Shown piece after piece: positions 1 through 5,182 of a stretch of DNA of 5,182 nt (its first letter is position 1; every line of letters begins with the position of its first letter). The position numbers and the translations under genes were made by a program. The stretch covers positions 1 through 5,182 of the forward strand of contig JAHLFD010000062.1 of NCBI GenBank assembly GCA_018883975.1. The letters run 5' to 3'. The DNA is from Zhenhengia stercoravium (lineage in GTDB: Bacteria; Bacillota; Clostridia; Lachnospirales; Cellulosilyticaceae). The notes beneath the pieces were generated by a model that saw only the letters and a program-made list of their open reading frames with translations, was not told the origin of the DNA and made no database searches.

Positions 1-856
1 GTGCATGTCCACCACCTGCACCTTCTGTATGGAATGTATGAATTACCCTACCTTTGATAGCATCAATAGTATCTTCTACAAATCCAAATTCATTAAGTGT
101 ATCTGTATGGATAGCAACTTGGATATCCATCTCATCTGCAACTTGTAAAGAATAATCAATTGCTGAACGTGTTGCGCCCCAGTCTTCATGGATTTTAAGC
201 CCTACGGCACCAGCTTTAATCTGCTCTTCATTTGGTGCCTTTGCTGCACCACTACCTTTTCCAAGAAGTCCAATATTCATAGGAATATCCTCTACAGCTT
301 GAAGCATACGGTGAATATGCCATGTCCCTGGTGTACATGTGGTTGCTTTACTTCCTTCTGCAAGCCCAGTACCACCACCAATCATAGTTGTTATACCTGA
401 TACAAGTGCTTCTTCACATTGTTTTGGATTGATAAAGTGAACATGTGTATCAATGCCGCCTGCAGTAACAATTAATCCTTCACCTGCTATGATTTCTGTT
501 CCTACACCAATAATAAAATCTACACCATCCATAATAAGTGGATTACCTGACTTACCAATCCCTGCAATTTTGCCATCACGAATACCAATATCTGCTTTAT
601 AAATACCTGTATAATCTAGGATGATTGCATTAACAATAACAAGGTCCATTACTAATGGATTTTCTCTTGTTTCTAATGAATTTTGTCCCATTCCATCACG
701 AACAGATTTACCACCACCAAACTTCATCTCTTCGCCATAGATAGTCTTATCATCTTCTATTTGGATAAATAGTTCTGTATCCGCAAGTCGTATACTATCC
801 CCAGTTGTAGGCCCAAACATATCGGCATATTGTCTTCTTCCTATTTCAAAACTCAC
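1..856 (-). CDS. ureC: Urease subunit alpha (5' part, runs off left edge)
   Basis: This is the catalytic subunit of the cytoplasmic nickel enzyme urease, which hydrolyses urea to ammonia and carbamate. Only the first 285 residues (about half of the usual ~570) are present; the rest lies beyond base 1. All nickel-centre residues expected in this part are visible: the HVH pair His138/His140, Lys221 (the lysine that is carbamylated in the family, in GLKIHEDWG), His223, His250 (AIHTDT) and His276 (HTFHTEGAGGGH). They sit at a constant +4 offset from the Klebsiella numbering, so there is no internal indel. The flap region with the conserved Cys and the last Asp ligand is outside the window. The start is GTG at 854-856, one base after the ureB stop, with an AAGGAGG Shine-Dalgarno 9 nt upstream. 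The reading frame is intact and the product is probably functional. Confidence 0.98.
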   Translation of the reverse strand, partial: MSFEIGRRQYADMFGPTTGDSIRLADTELFIQIEDDKTIYGEEMKFGGGKSVRDGMGQNSLETRENPLVMDLVIVNAIILDYTGIYKADIGIRDGKIAGIGKSGNPLIMDGVDFIIGVGTEIIAGEGLIVTAGGIDTHVHFINPKQCEEALVSGITTMIGGGTGLAEGSKATTCTPGTWHIHRMLQAVEDIPMNIGLLGKGSGAAKAPNEEQIKAGAVGLKIHEDWGATRSAIDYSLQVADEMDIQVAIHTDTLNEFGFVEDTIDAIKGRVIHTFHTEGAGGGHA

Positions 857-857
857 T

Positions 858-1178
858 TTATTTATCCTCCTTGGTTAATGGCCCATCAATTTGATTGTTT
901 AATCCATAAACTTCTCTTTTTCCTGCTAAGTCAATTAAAGAGACTTGCTTTTCATTCCCTGGCTCAAATCTTACTGCTGTTCCTGCTGGAACATCAAGTC
1001 TTTTACCATAAGCCTGCTGTCTATCAAACTCAAGTGCTTGATTCACTTCATAAAAATGAAAATGTGAACCTACTTGAATGGGTCTATCACCACGATTCAC
1101 AACAATTATATTTGTACTTTTTTTATCTTTATTACATATAATAGGTTCTTTACGTAAAATATATTCTCCTGGTATCAT
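858..1178 (-). CDS. ureB: Urease subunit beta
   Basis: This small structural subunit packs with UreA and UreC to form the urease (alpha-beta-gamma) assembly; it carries no nickel ligands. The 106-residue product has the normal length for a bacterial beta subunit. It shows the family signatures NRGDRPIQVGSHFHFYE (residues 28-44) and AYGKRLDVPAGTAVRFEPG (56-74). The ATG at 1176-1178 follows an AAGGAG (1187-1192) that overlaps the ureA stop codon, leaving 12 nt between the genes. The stop is separated from the ureC GTG by one base. The tight packing indicates one transcript and translational coupling of ureA, ureB and ureC. The separate beta and gamma genes are the usual bacterial arrangement, unlike the fused Helicobacter form. 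Confidence 0.98.
   Translation of the reverse strand: MIPGEYILRKEPIICNKDKKSTNIIVVNRGDRPIQVGSHFHFYEVNQALEFDRQQAYGKRLDVPAGTAVRFEPGNEKQVSLIDLAGKREVYGLNNQIDGPLTKEDK
866..872 (-). promoter_or_regulatory. Ribosome binding site that fixes the GTG start of ureC
   Basis: AAGGAGG on the minus strand lies 9 nt before GTG (854-856), inside the last codons of ureB. No ATG is suitably placed, and the protein then begins with SFEIGRRQYADMFGPTTGD, the usual UreC N-terminus. This supports the non-ATG start. Confidence 0.85.
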
Positions 1179-1190
1179 TTGTGTTTCTCC

Positions 1191-1493
1191 TTATGCAATT
1201 GGGTTGTGTATGGTTACAAGTTTTGTACCATCTGGAAAAGTTGCTTCTACTTGTACTTCATCTATTAATTCTTTAATGCCATCCATGACATCATCTTGTG
1301 TAAGGATTTGTCTGCCCTCATTCATAAGCATTGTAACACTTTTCCCTTCTCTTGCACCTTCCATAATTTCATCAGTAATTAATGCAACAGCTTCTGGATA
1401 GTTTAATTTAATTCCTTTAGCTTTTCTTCTTCTTGCTACTTCTGCAGCAACTACAATGAGTAATTTTTCTTTGTCTCTTGGTGATAATCTCAT
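1191..1493 (-). CDS. ureA: Urease subunit gamma
   Basis: This is the smallest urease structural subunit, 100 residues, the standard length. It begins MRLSPRDKEKLL, continues through the helical core with NYPEAVALI (31-39) and GKSVTMLM (50-57), and ends with EVQVEATFPDGTKLVTIHNP (79-98), the hallmark of UreA. The frame stays open for 26 codons upstream, but that extension (from 1571) has no family similarity. The ATG at 1491-1493 has AGGAG at 1501-1505 with a 7-nt spacer, so the short form is chosen. It is the first urease gene, 95 nt downstream of the transporter ATPase gene on the same strand. It could be read from the transporter promoter or from one of its own in that gap. Confidence 0.98.
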   Translation of the reverse strand: MRLSPRDKEKLLIVVAAEVARRRKAKGIKLNYPEAVALITDEIMEGAREGKSVTMLMNEGRQILTQDDVMDGIKELIDEVQVEATFPDGTKLVTIHNPIA

Positions 1494-1500
1494 TTTTTCA

Positions 1501-1505
1501 CTCCT
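1501..1505 (-). promoter_or_regulatory. Ribosome binding site of ureA, decides the start
   Basis: AGGAG on the minus strand lies 7 nt before ATG 1491-1493. It selects the 100-residue UreA start over the open upstream frame, which has no comparable site. Confidence 0.8.
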
Positions 1506-1563
1506 ATATATTTGAGTTGTATCATTAAATAATCCATTAAATAGTTTAGTATACAATCTAAAA

Positions 1564-1587
1564 CTTAACAAGTATTTTTACTTTAAG
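1564..1587 (-). terminator. Weak hairpin between transporter ATPase gene and ureA
   Basis: Just after the ATPase stop, the minus strand reads CTTA-AAGTA-AAAA-TACTT-(GT)-TAAG followed by TTTT. This gives 9 base pairs with a 2-nt bulge and a 4-nt loop. All but two pairs are A-T and the U tract is only four bases, so full termination is unlikely. It could act as a partial terminator or an RNA-processing site that sets different levels for the transporter and urease. It could also be chance in A+T-rich DNA. Confidence 0.3.
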
Positions 1588-1588
1588 C

Positions 1589-2362
1589 TTATCCAATATT
1601 TGACATGAAGGACACTTGTATCTTCTTATTAATTGGATTTATACCTACATAGGCATTTACCCCAAATATTTCTTTTAGTAATGCTACCGTAATCACCTCT
1701 TCTGGGGCGCCCACTTTAATGATTTCTCCTTTGTGTATCACAATAAGATAATCGCAATACATTGCTGCCAAGTTAATATCATGTATGGCAGCTAAAGTGG
1801 TCATTTTAAGGCTTTTTACTAAATCCATAAGTTGAATCTGATACCCTATATCCAAATGATTGGTCGGTTCATCTAGTATTAAAAAATCAGCATTTTGGAC
1901 TAAAGCACGTGCTATTAAAGTACGCTGTTTTTCCCCTCCGGATAGCTGGGAGAATGTTCGATTCATATGATTTTCTAATCCTACCTTTTGTAACGTCTGT
2001 TTGACTATTTGCAAATCCTCTTTAGAGTAGTCTTCAAAAATTGATTTATAGGGATACCTACCCATTTTTACAATTTGTTCTACTGTAAAGTCAAAGTATG
2101 TGCTGCCCTCTTGTGCTAAGACTGCTATTTTTTGTGCACATTCTTTCTCTTTTAGTTTGCTTAATATCCTCTCATCTAATATAATCTTGCCACTAGATGG
2201 TTTATACACTCTGTATATATTTTTGAGTAATGTAGATTTACCAGATCCATTAGGTCCTATAATGCCTACAAATGCTCCCTTTTTTATATCAAAAGAAATA
2301 TCTTTAAGTATCTCTTCATTATCAATACTAAATTTTAGATTGTTAACTTGAAGTTTTAACAT
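1589..2362 (-). CDS. ABC transporter ATPase, FecE/BtuD type (metal-chelate import, probably nickel)
   Basis: This is the cytoplasmic ATP-hydrolysing subunit of the importer encoded with the two genes upstream. At 257 residues it has the usual length. All nucleotide-binding elements are intact: Walker A GPNGSGKST (36-44), Q-loop Gln84, the signature LSGGE (140-144), Walker B LILDEP (161-166, with Asp164 and catalytic Glu165), the D-loop NHLD (168-171) and switch His194. The segment VKMGRYPY after the Q-loop is typical of the FecE/FepC/BtuD group, which serves iron-siderophore, haem, cobalamin and nickel-chelate importers. The ATG (2360-2362) overlaps the permease stop by 7 nt, with GGAGGA 8 nt upstream inside the permease gene, so the two are translationally coupled. 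Substrate cannot be read from the ATPase. Position ahead of ureABC argues for nickel. Confidence 0.93.
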   Translation of the reverse strand: MLKLQVNNLKFSIDNEEILKDISFDIKKGAFVGIIGPNGSGKSTLLKNIYRVYKPSSGKIILDERILSKLKEKECAQKIAVLAQEGSTYFDFTVEQIVKMGRYPYKSIFEDYSKEDLQIVKQTLQKVGLENHMNRTFSQLSGGEKQRTLIARALVQNADFLILDEPTNHLDIGYQIQLMDLVKSLKMTTLAAIHDINLAAMYCDYLIVIHKGEIIKVGAPEEVITVALLKEIFGVNAYVGINPINKKIQVSFMSNIG

Positions 2363-3435
2363 GTCTCATCTCCTCCAAATGAATAATTTTTTTTGGAAAT
2401 AAGATATAAGAAAAAAGGTCCTCCTACCAGAGCTGTAATAATGCCTATTGGTAGTTCTAGCGGTGGGAACAAGCCTCTAGCCATAACATCTGATCCTATT
2501 AAGAATATTGCTCCTATTAATGATGACAATAAAATAAGTTTTTTATGATCACTTCCAACTAAAGTTCTACATATGTGAGGGACTACAAGGCCTATAAAGC
2601 CTATTGAGCCTGTAACGGCAATCAATGATGATGTTAGTAGTGTTGCTAATATTAGAAGCAATGCTTTAATCCATTTAACGTTAATACCAAGTATAATAGC
2701 ACTTGTATCGCCTACTAACAAAATATCTAGTGACTTAGAAAGGAAGAATGTAATCATCATGACTATACAAAATGTTATAAATGGAAATAATAAAACCTCC
2801 CACTTTGCCCCCCCTAAACTACCCACTGTCCAAAAAAGTGCTGTTTTAGCTTGATTGGTATTTGGGGATGCATAAATGAGTAAATTGGTAAGTGCAGAAA
2901 AAATGGTAGAGATAGCCATTCCTGATAAGACAAGACGTGTTGTAGAAGATGTTCTTCCTAGTTGAGTCCCTATAGCAAAAACAAGTATACCTGTTAAAAT
3001 AGCACCTAAAAATGCTCCCATTGTAACACTTGTTATACCCACAGACGACATGCTCCCTAAGACAATGACTGCAACAGCACCACAAGATGCTCCTGAGGAT
3101 AGTCCTAATACATATGGTTCAGCTATTGGGTTTTTAGTGACACACTGCATCAATATCCCACACAGGGCTAACCCTGCACCACAAAGCGCCCCTAATAAGA
3201 CTCTTGGTAAGCGTATTTCCCATATGATCGCCATAACCATTGCATCGCTTGTATCTTTATACACTAATCCATTAGTCAGTTTATAAATAATTGCCTTATA
3301 AACTTTTCCAGGGGCAATATAGGTACTTCCTATAGCCACCGCTATTACTATTGAAAGGATTAAGAGTACTATTAATACACTGACTCCCAATAAAAAATTC
3401 CTCTTTGTCCAATGTCTTATTTTATTTTTCATCAT
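2356..3435 (-). CDS. ABC transporter permease, FecCD/BtuC family
   Basis: This is the membrane subunit, probably a homodimer, that forms the translocation channel for a metal or metal-chelate. The 359 residues are mostly hydrophobic; I see about nine or ten membrane segments, the first at roughly residues 15-36 after a basic cytoplasmic N-terminus (KNKIRHWTKRN). Family signatures present are RLPRVLLGALCGAGLALCG (75-93), NPIAEPYVLGLSSGA (102-116), GSIGFIGLVVPHICR (276-290, next to the ATPase-contacting helix) and LPIGIITALVGGPFFLYLI (328-346). The start ATG (3433-3435) overlaps the lipoprotein stop as TAATG; a second ATG codon follows at once, so the first two residues are uncertain. The site upstream is only a weak purine run (AAGAAAG), so translation probably depends on coupling. 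Iron or cobalamin remain possible substrates. Confidence 0.94.
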   Translation of the reverse strand: MMKNKIRHWTKRNFLLGVSVLIVLLILSIVIAVAIGSTYIAPGKVYKAIIYKLTNGLVYKDTSDAMVMAIIWEIRLPRVLLGALCGAGLALCGILMQCVTKNPIAEPYVLGLSSGASCGAVAVIVLGSMSSVGITSVTMGAFLGAILTGILVFAIGTQLGRTSSTTRLVLSGMAISTIFSALTNLLIYASPNTNQAKTALFWTVGSLGGAKWEVLLFPFITFCIVMMITFFLSKSLDILLVGDTSAIILGINVKWIKALLLILATLLTSSLIAVTGSIGFIGLVVPHICRTLVGSDHKKLILLSSLIGAIFLIGSDVMARGLFPPLELPIGIITALVGGPFFLYLISKKNYSFGGDETC

Positions 3436-4478
3436 TATTCTGATTTACTTTCTTCAAGATTAGGCGTTTCATAAAAATCATGATACATTTGTTCAATCAG
3501 CATAGGATTTCTAATTCCAGGTGATAAGTCTGCTAATCTAACAACGTATAATCTATTATTTTTGATAGCCTCTACATCCCTTAATGCCGGATGGTTTTTG
3601 AGAAAACTTATTTTGCTCTCCACACTATCTCCTGCCATGAACTCTGTTATCAATATGACTTCTGGATTTCTAGCCACTACACTTTCCCAAGAAACATTGA
3701 CATAAGGTCTATTAACATCATTAGCAAATACATTACTGCCCCCTGCAAGTTCTATTAAATTGTTTGCAAGCCCTGTACCAACTACCATAGCATCATTTTG
3801 TCCTGAATCATAAACCATCACTTTGACACGATCTTCTTCCTTAATAGAACCGACCTTATCAGTCACGCTTTTTATATCCTTTTTCATTTGCTGTATGACT
3901 TCTTCTGCACGATCTTGTACATTAAACAATTTACCTAAAAGCTCAAAGTCTTCATATACTGTTTCAACAGTAGCATCCCCCTCATAGGATTTAGCCATAA
4001 AAGGAACAATATCTTTCGCGATGAGTTCACCTGGTAAACCTGTTGTTTGTTCGCTAATAGATGAATCCCATCCACTTACAAAGTCTGGATTACTTGCAAT
4101 AAAAGCTTCCTTAGAGATAGCATGTCCTTCGCCAACTTGAAGTACAGGAATTTGACTATAGGCTTCTTCAAATTCAGGTAATATAGGATTATCTAGTAGA
4201 GCAGTTGCTACTATTTGGTCTTCTAGCCCTAATGCTAATAACATCTCTGTCATAAATTGTGATAACGTAACAGCTCTTTGTCTTGGCGAGTTGGCTACTA
4301 TATCATAAGTACCTCCCATTCCTGAATAAGTAAAGCTGACTGGTTGAAAATACTCTTTTTTACTCTCTTCTTGTATTTGGGGTGTAACATTTTGCTGATT
4401 CATACTACACCCTATTGACGTGCTTGCTATTCCAGCCATCAGGATTATTAAAGTATTTTTTTTGATAAACTTTTTCAT
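3435..4478 (-). CDS. Substrate-binding lipoprotein, BtuF/FecB-like (metal-chelate, probably nickel)
   Basis: This is the extracellular membrane-anchored receptor that delivers ligand to the FecCD-type permease. The 347-residue product starts with a signal peptide: basic MKKFIKKN, a hydrophobic stretch 9-22, then SIGC with Cys24 as the lipidation site. The -3 residue is Ser rather than the usual Leu/Val/Ile. The mature part follows the class III (single-helix linker) pattern: RAVTLSQFMTEMLLALGL (68-85, with conserved docking Glu78), PVLQVGEGHAISKEAF (111-126), PDFVSGW (131-137), and a second lobe with VSWESVVARNPEVIL carrying the second docking Glu. Met54 and His119 are candidate ligand-site residues, but this is a guess. 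ATG 4476-4478 has AAAGGAAAG at 4485-4493. It is the first gene of the transporter-urease cluster. Iron-siderophore or cobalamin binding cannot be excluded from sequence alone. Confidence 0.92.
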   Translation of the reverse strand: MKKFIKKNTLIILMAGIASTSIGCSMNQQNVTPQIQEESKKEYFQPVSFTYSGMGGTYDIVANSPRQRAVTLSQFMTEMLLALGLEDQIVATALLDNPILPEFEEAYSQIPVLQVGEGHAISKEAFIASNPDFVSGWDSSISEQTTGLPGELIAKDIVPFMAKSYEGDATVETVYEDFELLGKLFNVQDRAEEVIQQMKKDIKSVTDKVGSIKEEDRVKVMVYDSGQNDAMVVGTGLANNLIELAGGSNVFANDVNRPYVNVSWESVVARNPEVILITEFMAGDSVESKISFLKNHPALRDVEAIKNNRLYVVRLADLSPGIRNPMLIEQMYHDFYETPNLEESKSE

Positions 4479-4584
4479 TCAAATCTTTCCTTTACATATC
4501 TTTTCTTATTCAGTATATCGGATAAAAATGTGTTTTTCTACCTATTTTTATGTTATGTTATCTTTAGGTAAATTATCAATTCTA

Positions 4585-4615
4585 ATTATAGGGCTGTAAT
4601 ATATATTAATATCAA
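4585..4615 (-). promoter_or_regulatory. Candidate sigma-A promoter for the transporter-urease operon
   Basis: On the minus strand TTGATA (4610-4615) is followed, after a 19-nt spacer, by a perfect TATAAT (4585-4590), about 107 nt before the lipoprotein ATG. The spacer is longer than the preferred 17 nt. It contains a perfect 12-bp palindrome, TAATATATATTA (4597-4608), where a repressor could sit. A weaker alternative is TTGATA at 4574-4579 with TAACAT at 4550-4555 (18-nt spacer). In DNA this A+T-rich, such matches are easy to find by chance. Confidence 0.35.
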
Positions 4616-4640
4616 CCGATTTAATCTTATCATACCCTTC

Positions 4641-4662
4641 AATAAAATACTTATATTTTATT
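4641..4662. promoter_or_regulatory. Perfect 9-bp inverted repeat, possible operator
   Basis: AATAAAATA (4641-4649) and TATTTTATT (4654-4662) are exact inverted copies separated by CTTA. The element lies 26 bp upstream of the candidate -35 box of the transporter operon, a normal position for a regulator site. It does not match the Fur, PerR, Zur or E. coli NikR consensus as I know them, so the cognate protein is unknown. A purely A/T palindrome could also be fortuitous. Confidence 0.35.
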
Positions 4663-4704
4663 CTTATTGTTTCTCCCAATCCTATTAAAGCAGTTATTAA
4701 GCAT
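4651..4704 (-). other. 17-codon reading frame after structured unit copy 1
   Basis: The ATG at the end of the unit opens a frame encoding MLNNCFNRIGRNNKNKI, then TAA inside the A+T palindrome. It has the AGGAGG site 8 nt upstream, so it could be translated if the hairpin opens. The product is short, basic and not recognised. It may be a leader peptide, the stump of a lost gene, or nothing. Confidence 0.2.
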
Positions 4705-4808
4705 ACAAAAATCCTCCTAATATATGGTATACAATTCTACCAATCAATTAGAAGGATTTATAGCTTTTATTTAGAGAACTTTATGGGCTTTGCTCTAGAA
4801 AAATCCGC
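4702..4808 (-). repeat. 107-nt structured unit, copy 1 (RBS-sequestering hairpin)
   Basis: This is one of two related units of identical length on the minus strand. It starts GCGGATTTTT. After 45 nt it carries CTATAAA, then a 13-bp stem (4747-4759 with 4709-4721, one G-U pair) capped by an inner TGGTA/TACCA stem (4738-4742 with 4725-4729) and an 8-nt loop. The 3' arm contains AGGAGG (4713-4718), a near-perfect Shine-Dalgarno, 8 nt before an ATG (4702-4704). The unit looks like a leader that hides a ribosome binding site. A shorter TAGAG/CTCTA hairpin (4793-4797 with 4772-4776) is possible in the first half. I do not recognise it as a known riboswitch; a decayed mobile-element end or an RNA control element are both possible. 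Confidence 0.65.
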
Positions 4809-4828
4809 AATCAGTGCTATGAATACAC

Positions 4829-4861
4829 CTATATGTTTTCATCTGTCAATTGCGTAAACAT
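4829..4861 (-). other. 10-codon reading frame after structured unit copy 2
   Basis: The frame encodes MFTQLTDENI and ends in TAG. It is preceded by GGAGA at 8 nt, in the same arrangement as the frame after copy 1. The two peptides and their DNA are not alike, so sequence similarity between the units stops at the ATG. Real translation is uncertain. Confidence 0.15.
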
Positions 4862-4965
4862 GCAAAAACTCTCCTAATTTTTGGATTTTGTTCTACCCAA
4901 TAAATCAAAAGAGTTTATAGGTTATACTTTAAAATGTTAGTTGGCCTAGGCATGAAAAAATCCGC
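4859..4965 (-). repeat. 107-nt structured unit, copy 2 (RBS-sequestering hairpin)
   Basis: This is the upstream partner of the unit at 4702-4808, with the same GCGGATTTTT head, CTATAAA at the same offset (45 nt) and an equivalent tail ending TTTTTGCATG. The stem has 15 pairs (4902-4916 with 4866-4880, three G-U) and an inner TTGGGT/ATCCAA stem (4895-4900 with 4881-4886) with an 8-nt AGAACAAA loop. Compared with copy 1, the outer stem differs at several positions. Two neighbouring pairs are swapped in a fully compensatory way (T-A to C-G at 4913/4869, C-G to T-A at 4912/4870), and other changes only create G-U pairs. GGAGA in the 3' arm lies 8 nt before ATG 4859-4861. The head of this copy lies in the loop of the hairpin at 4939-4978. 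Confidence 0.65.
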
Positions 4966-4978
4966 TTATAGACCAACT
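4939..4978 (-). terminator. 10-bp hairpin downstream of spo0A, possible second terminator
   Basis: AGTTGGTCTA (4969-4978) pairs with TAGGCCAACT (4939-4948) over 10 bp with one G-U pair and a 20-nt loop. It is followed by AACATTTT. The stem is stronger than the hairpin nearer spo0A, but the loop is large and the U run is only four bases. The loop holds the conserved head of structured unit copy 2, so the hairpin may belong to that unit rather than to spo0A termination. Confidence 0.35.
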
Positions 4979-4981
4979 TAT

Positions 4982-5006
4982 AAAAATGTTAGTAGATTTT
5001 ACTACT
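4982..5006 (-). terminator. Candidate intrinsic terminator of spo0A
   Basis: AGTAG (5002-5006), loop TAAAAT, CTACT (4991-4995), then AACATTTTT. The stem has only 5 bp, but a U run follows and it lies 28 nt after the spo0A stop. A separate AGTATT-GGG-AATACT hairpin (5019-5033) begins right after the stop codon without a U run; it may protect the 3' end of the message. Confidence 0.4.
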
Positions 5007-5033
5007 TCTCACGAACCTAGTATTCCCAATACT

Positions 5034-5182
5034 TTAACTTACTTGCATCTCAAGTCTTAATCTATCAGCGATTAATGCGATAAATTCGCTATTAGTCGGT
5101 TTCCCCTTACCGTTATTTACAGTATAACCAAAGAGTTTATCAATGGTATCCATTTTCCCACGGCTCCATGCTACTTCAATAG
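5034..5182 (-). CDS. spo0A: Sporulation master regulator Spo0A (C-terminal 48 residues, runs off right edge)
   Basis: The DNA reads out in one frame to TAA at 5034-5036 and gives the end of the Spo0A DNA-binding effector domain: IEVAWSRGKMDTIDKLFGYT, then VNNGKGKPTNSEFIALIADR and LRLEMQVS. The GKGKPTNSEFIALIADRLRLE end is diagnostic; it forms the last helices of the sigA/effector domain that binds 0A boxes. Spo0A is the response regulator that commits the cell to sporulation when its receiver domain, outside this window, is phosphorylated. Its presence identifies the host as an endospore-forming lineage of Bacillota. Because the gene ends upstream of the transporter on the same strand, read-through into the intergenic units is possible, although two hairpins lie between. 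Confidence 0.96.
   Translation of the reverse strand, partial: IEVAWSRGKMDTIDKLFGYTVNNGKGKPTNSEFIALIADRLRLEMQVS

Larger units (their letters stand above)
4479..5033. other. 555-nt gene-free region between spo0A and the transporter operon
   Basis: I find no convincing protein-coding gene on either strand here. From right to left it holds two hairpins after spo0A, two diverged copies of a 107-nt structured unit separated by 50 nt, a 22-bp A+T palindrome, candidate -35/-10 elements and the leader of the lipoprotein gene. The length is large for a gap between two genes on the same strand and suggests regulatory or inserted material. Confidence 0.85.

Noticed and set aside
188..400. Plus-strand 70-codon reading frame inside ureC
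   Set aside because: It lies fully antisense to the well-supported ureC frame, has Cys-rich low-complexity content and no family features.
830..1401. Two overlapping plus-strand frames across ureB and ureA (830-1141, 1078-1401)
   Set aside because: They are antisense shadows of ureA/ureB with no ribosome binding site and no recognisable domain; their hydrophobic content comes from the complement of A-rich codons.
1494..1571. 26-codon N-terminal extension of UreA
   Set aside because: UreA proteins begin at MRLSPRDKEK and the Shine-Dalgarno at 1501-1505 serves that ATG; the extension covers a low-complexity intergenic repeat.
2100..3286. Frames at 2100-2351 (+), 2846-3085 (-) and 3050-3286 (+)
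   Set aside because: They lie within the ATPase and permease genes in other frames; the real genes have complete domain signatures.
4479..4830. Nickel/cobalt, cobalamin or T-box riboswitch upstream of the transporter
   Set aside because: I looked for the conserved cores (for example the T-box GGGTGG sequence and cobalamin-riboswitch core motifs) and did not see them; the structured units end at their own ATG well upstream of the lipoprotein gene.
4702..4965. CRISPR array
   Set aside because: There are only two diverged 107-nt units with one 50-nt gap; CRISPR repeats are short, near-identical and more numerous.

Overview
The window is strongly A+T-rich. All genes I can support lie on the minus strand. 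The right edge carries the last 48 codons of spo0A, the sporulation master regulator found only in endospore-forming Bacillota. Together with the Firmicutes-style urease subunits (separate gamma, beta and alpha genes) and the base composition, this suggests a low-GC, anaerobe-type Clostridia chromosome, perhaps a Lachnospirales-like lineage. The exact organism cannot be read from the sequence.

Layout, read in the direction of transcription (high to low coordinates): the 3' end of spo0A (5034-5182); a 555-base gene-free stretch (4479-5033) with hairpins after spo0A, two related 107-nt structured units and a likely promoter/operator zone; a three-gene FecCD/BtuCD-type metal or metal-chelate ABC importer (lipoprotein 3435-4478, permease 2356-3435, ATPase 1589-2362) whose genes overlap by 1 and 7 nt; a 95-nt gap with a weak hairpin; then ureA (1191-1493), ureB (858-1178) and the first 285 codons of ureC (1-856), which runs off the left edge.

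How the genes work together: urease needs two Ni2+ ions per active site. An importer of the family that takes up iron, cobalamin and nickel chelates, placed directly upstream of ureABC on the same strand, is best explained as the nickel supply for the enzyme. That substrate is inferred from context, not read from the proteins. The accessory genes ureE/F/G/D are not in the window and may follow ureC.

The most unusual content is non-coding. Units at 4859-4965 and 4702-4808 have the same length and share a head and a tail. Each ends in a long hairpin that buries a Shine-Dalgarno sequence just before an ATG, and the two hairpins differ by compensatory base changes. This points to a conserved RNA-level or mobile-element-derived structure whose identity I do not recognise.
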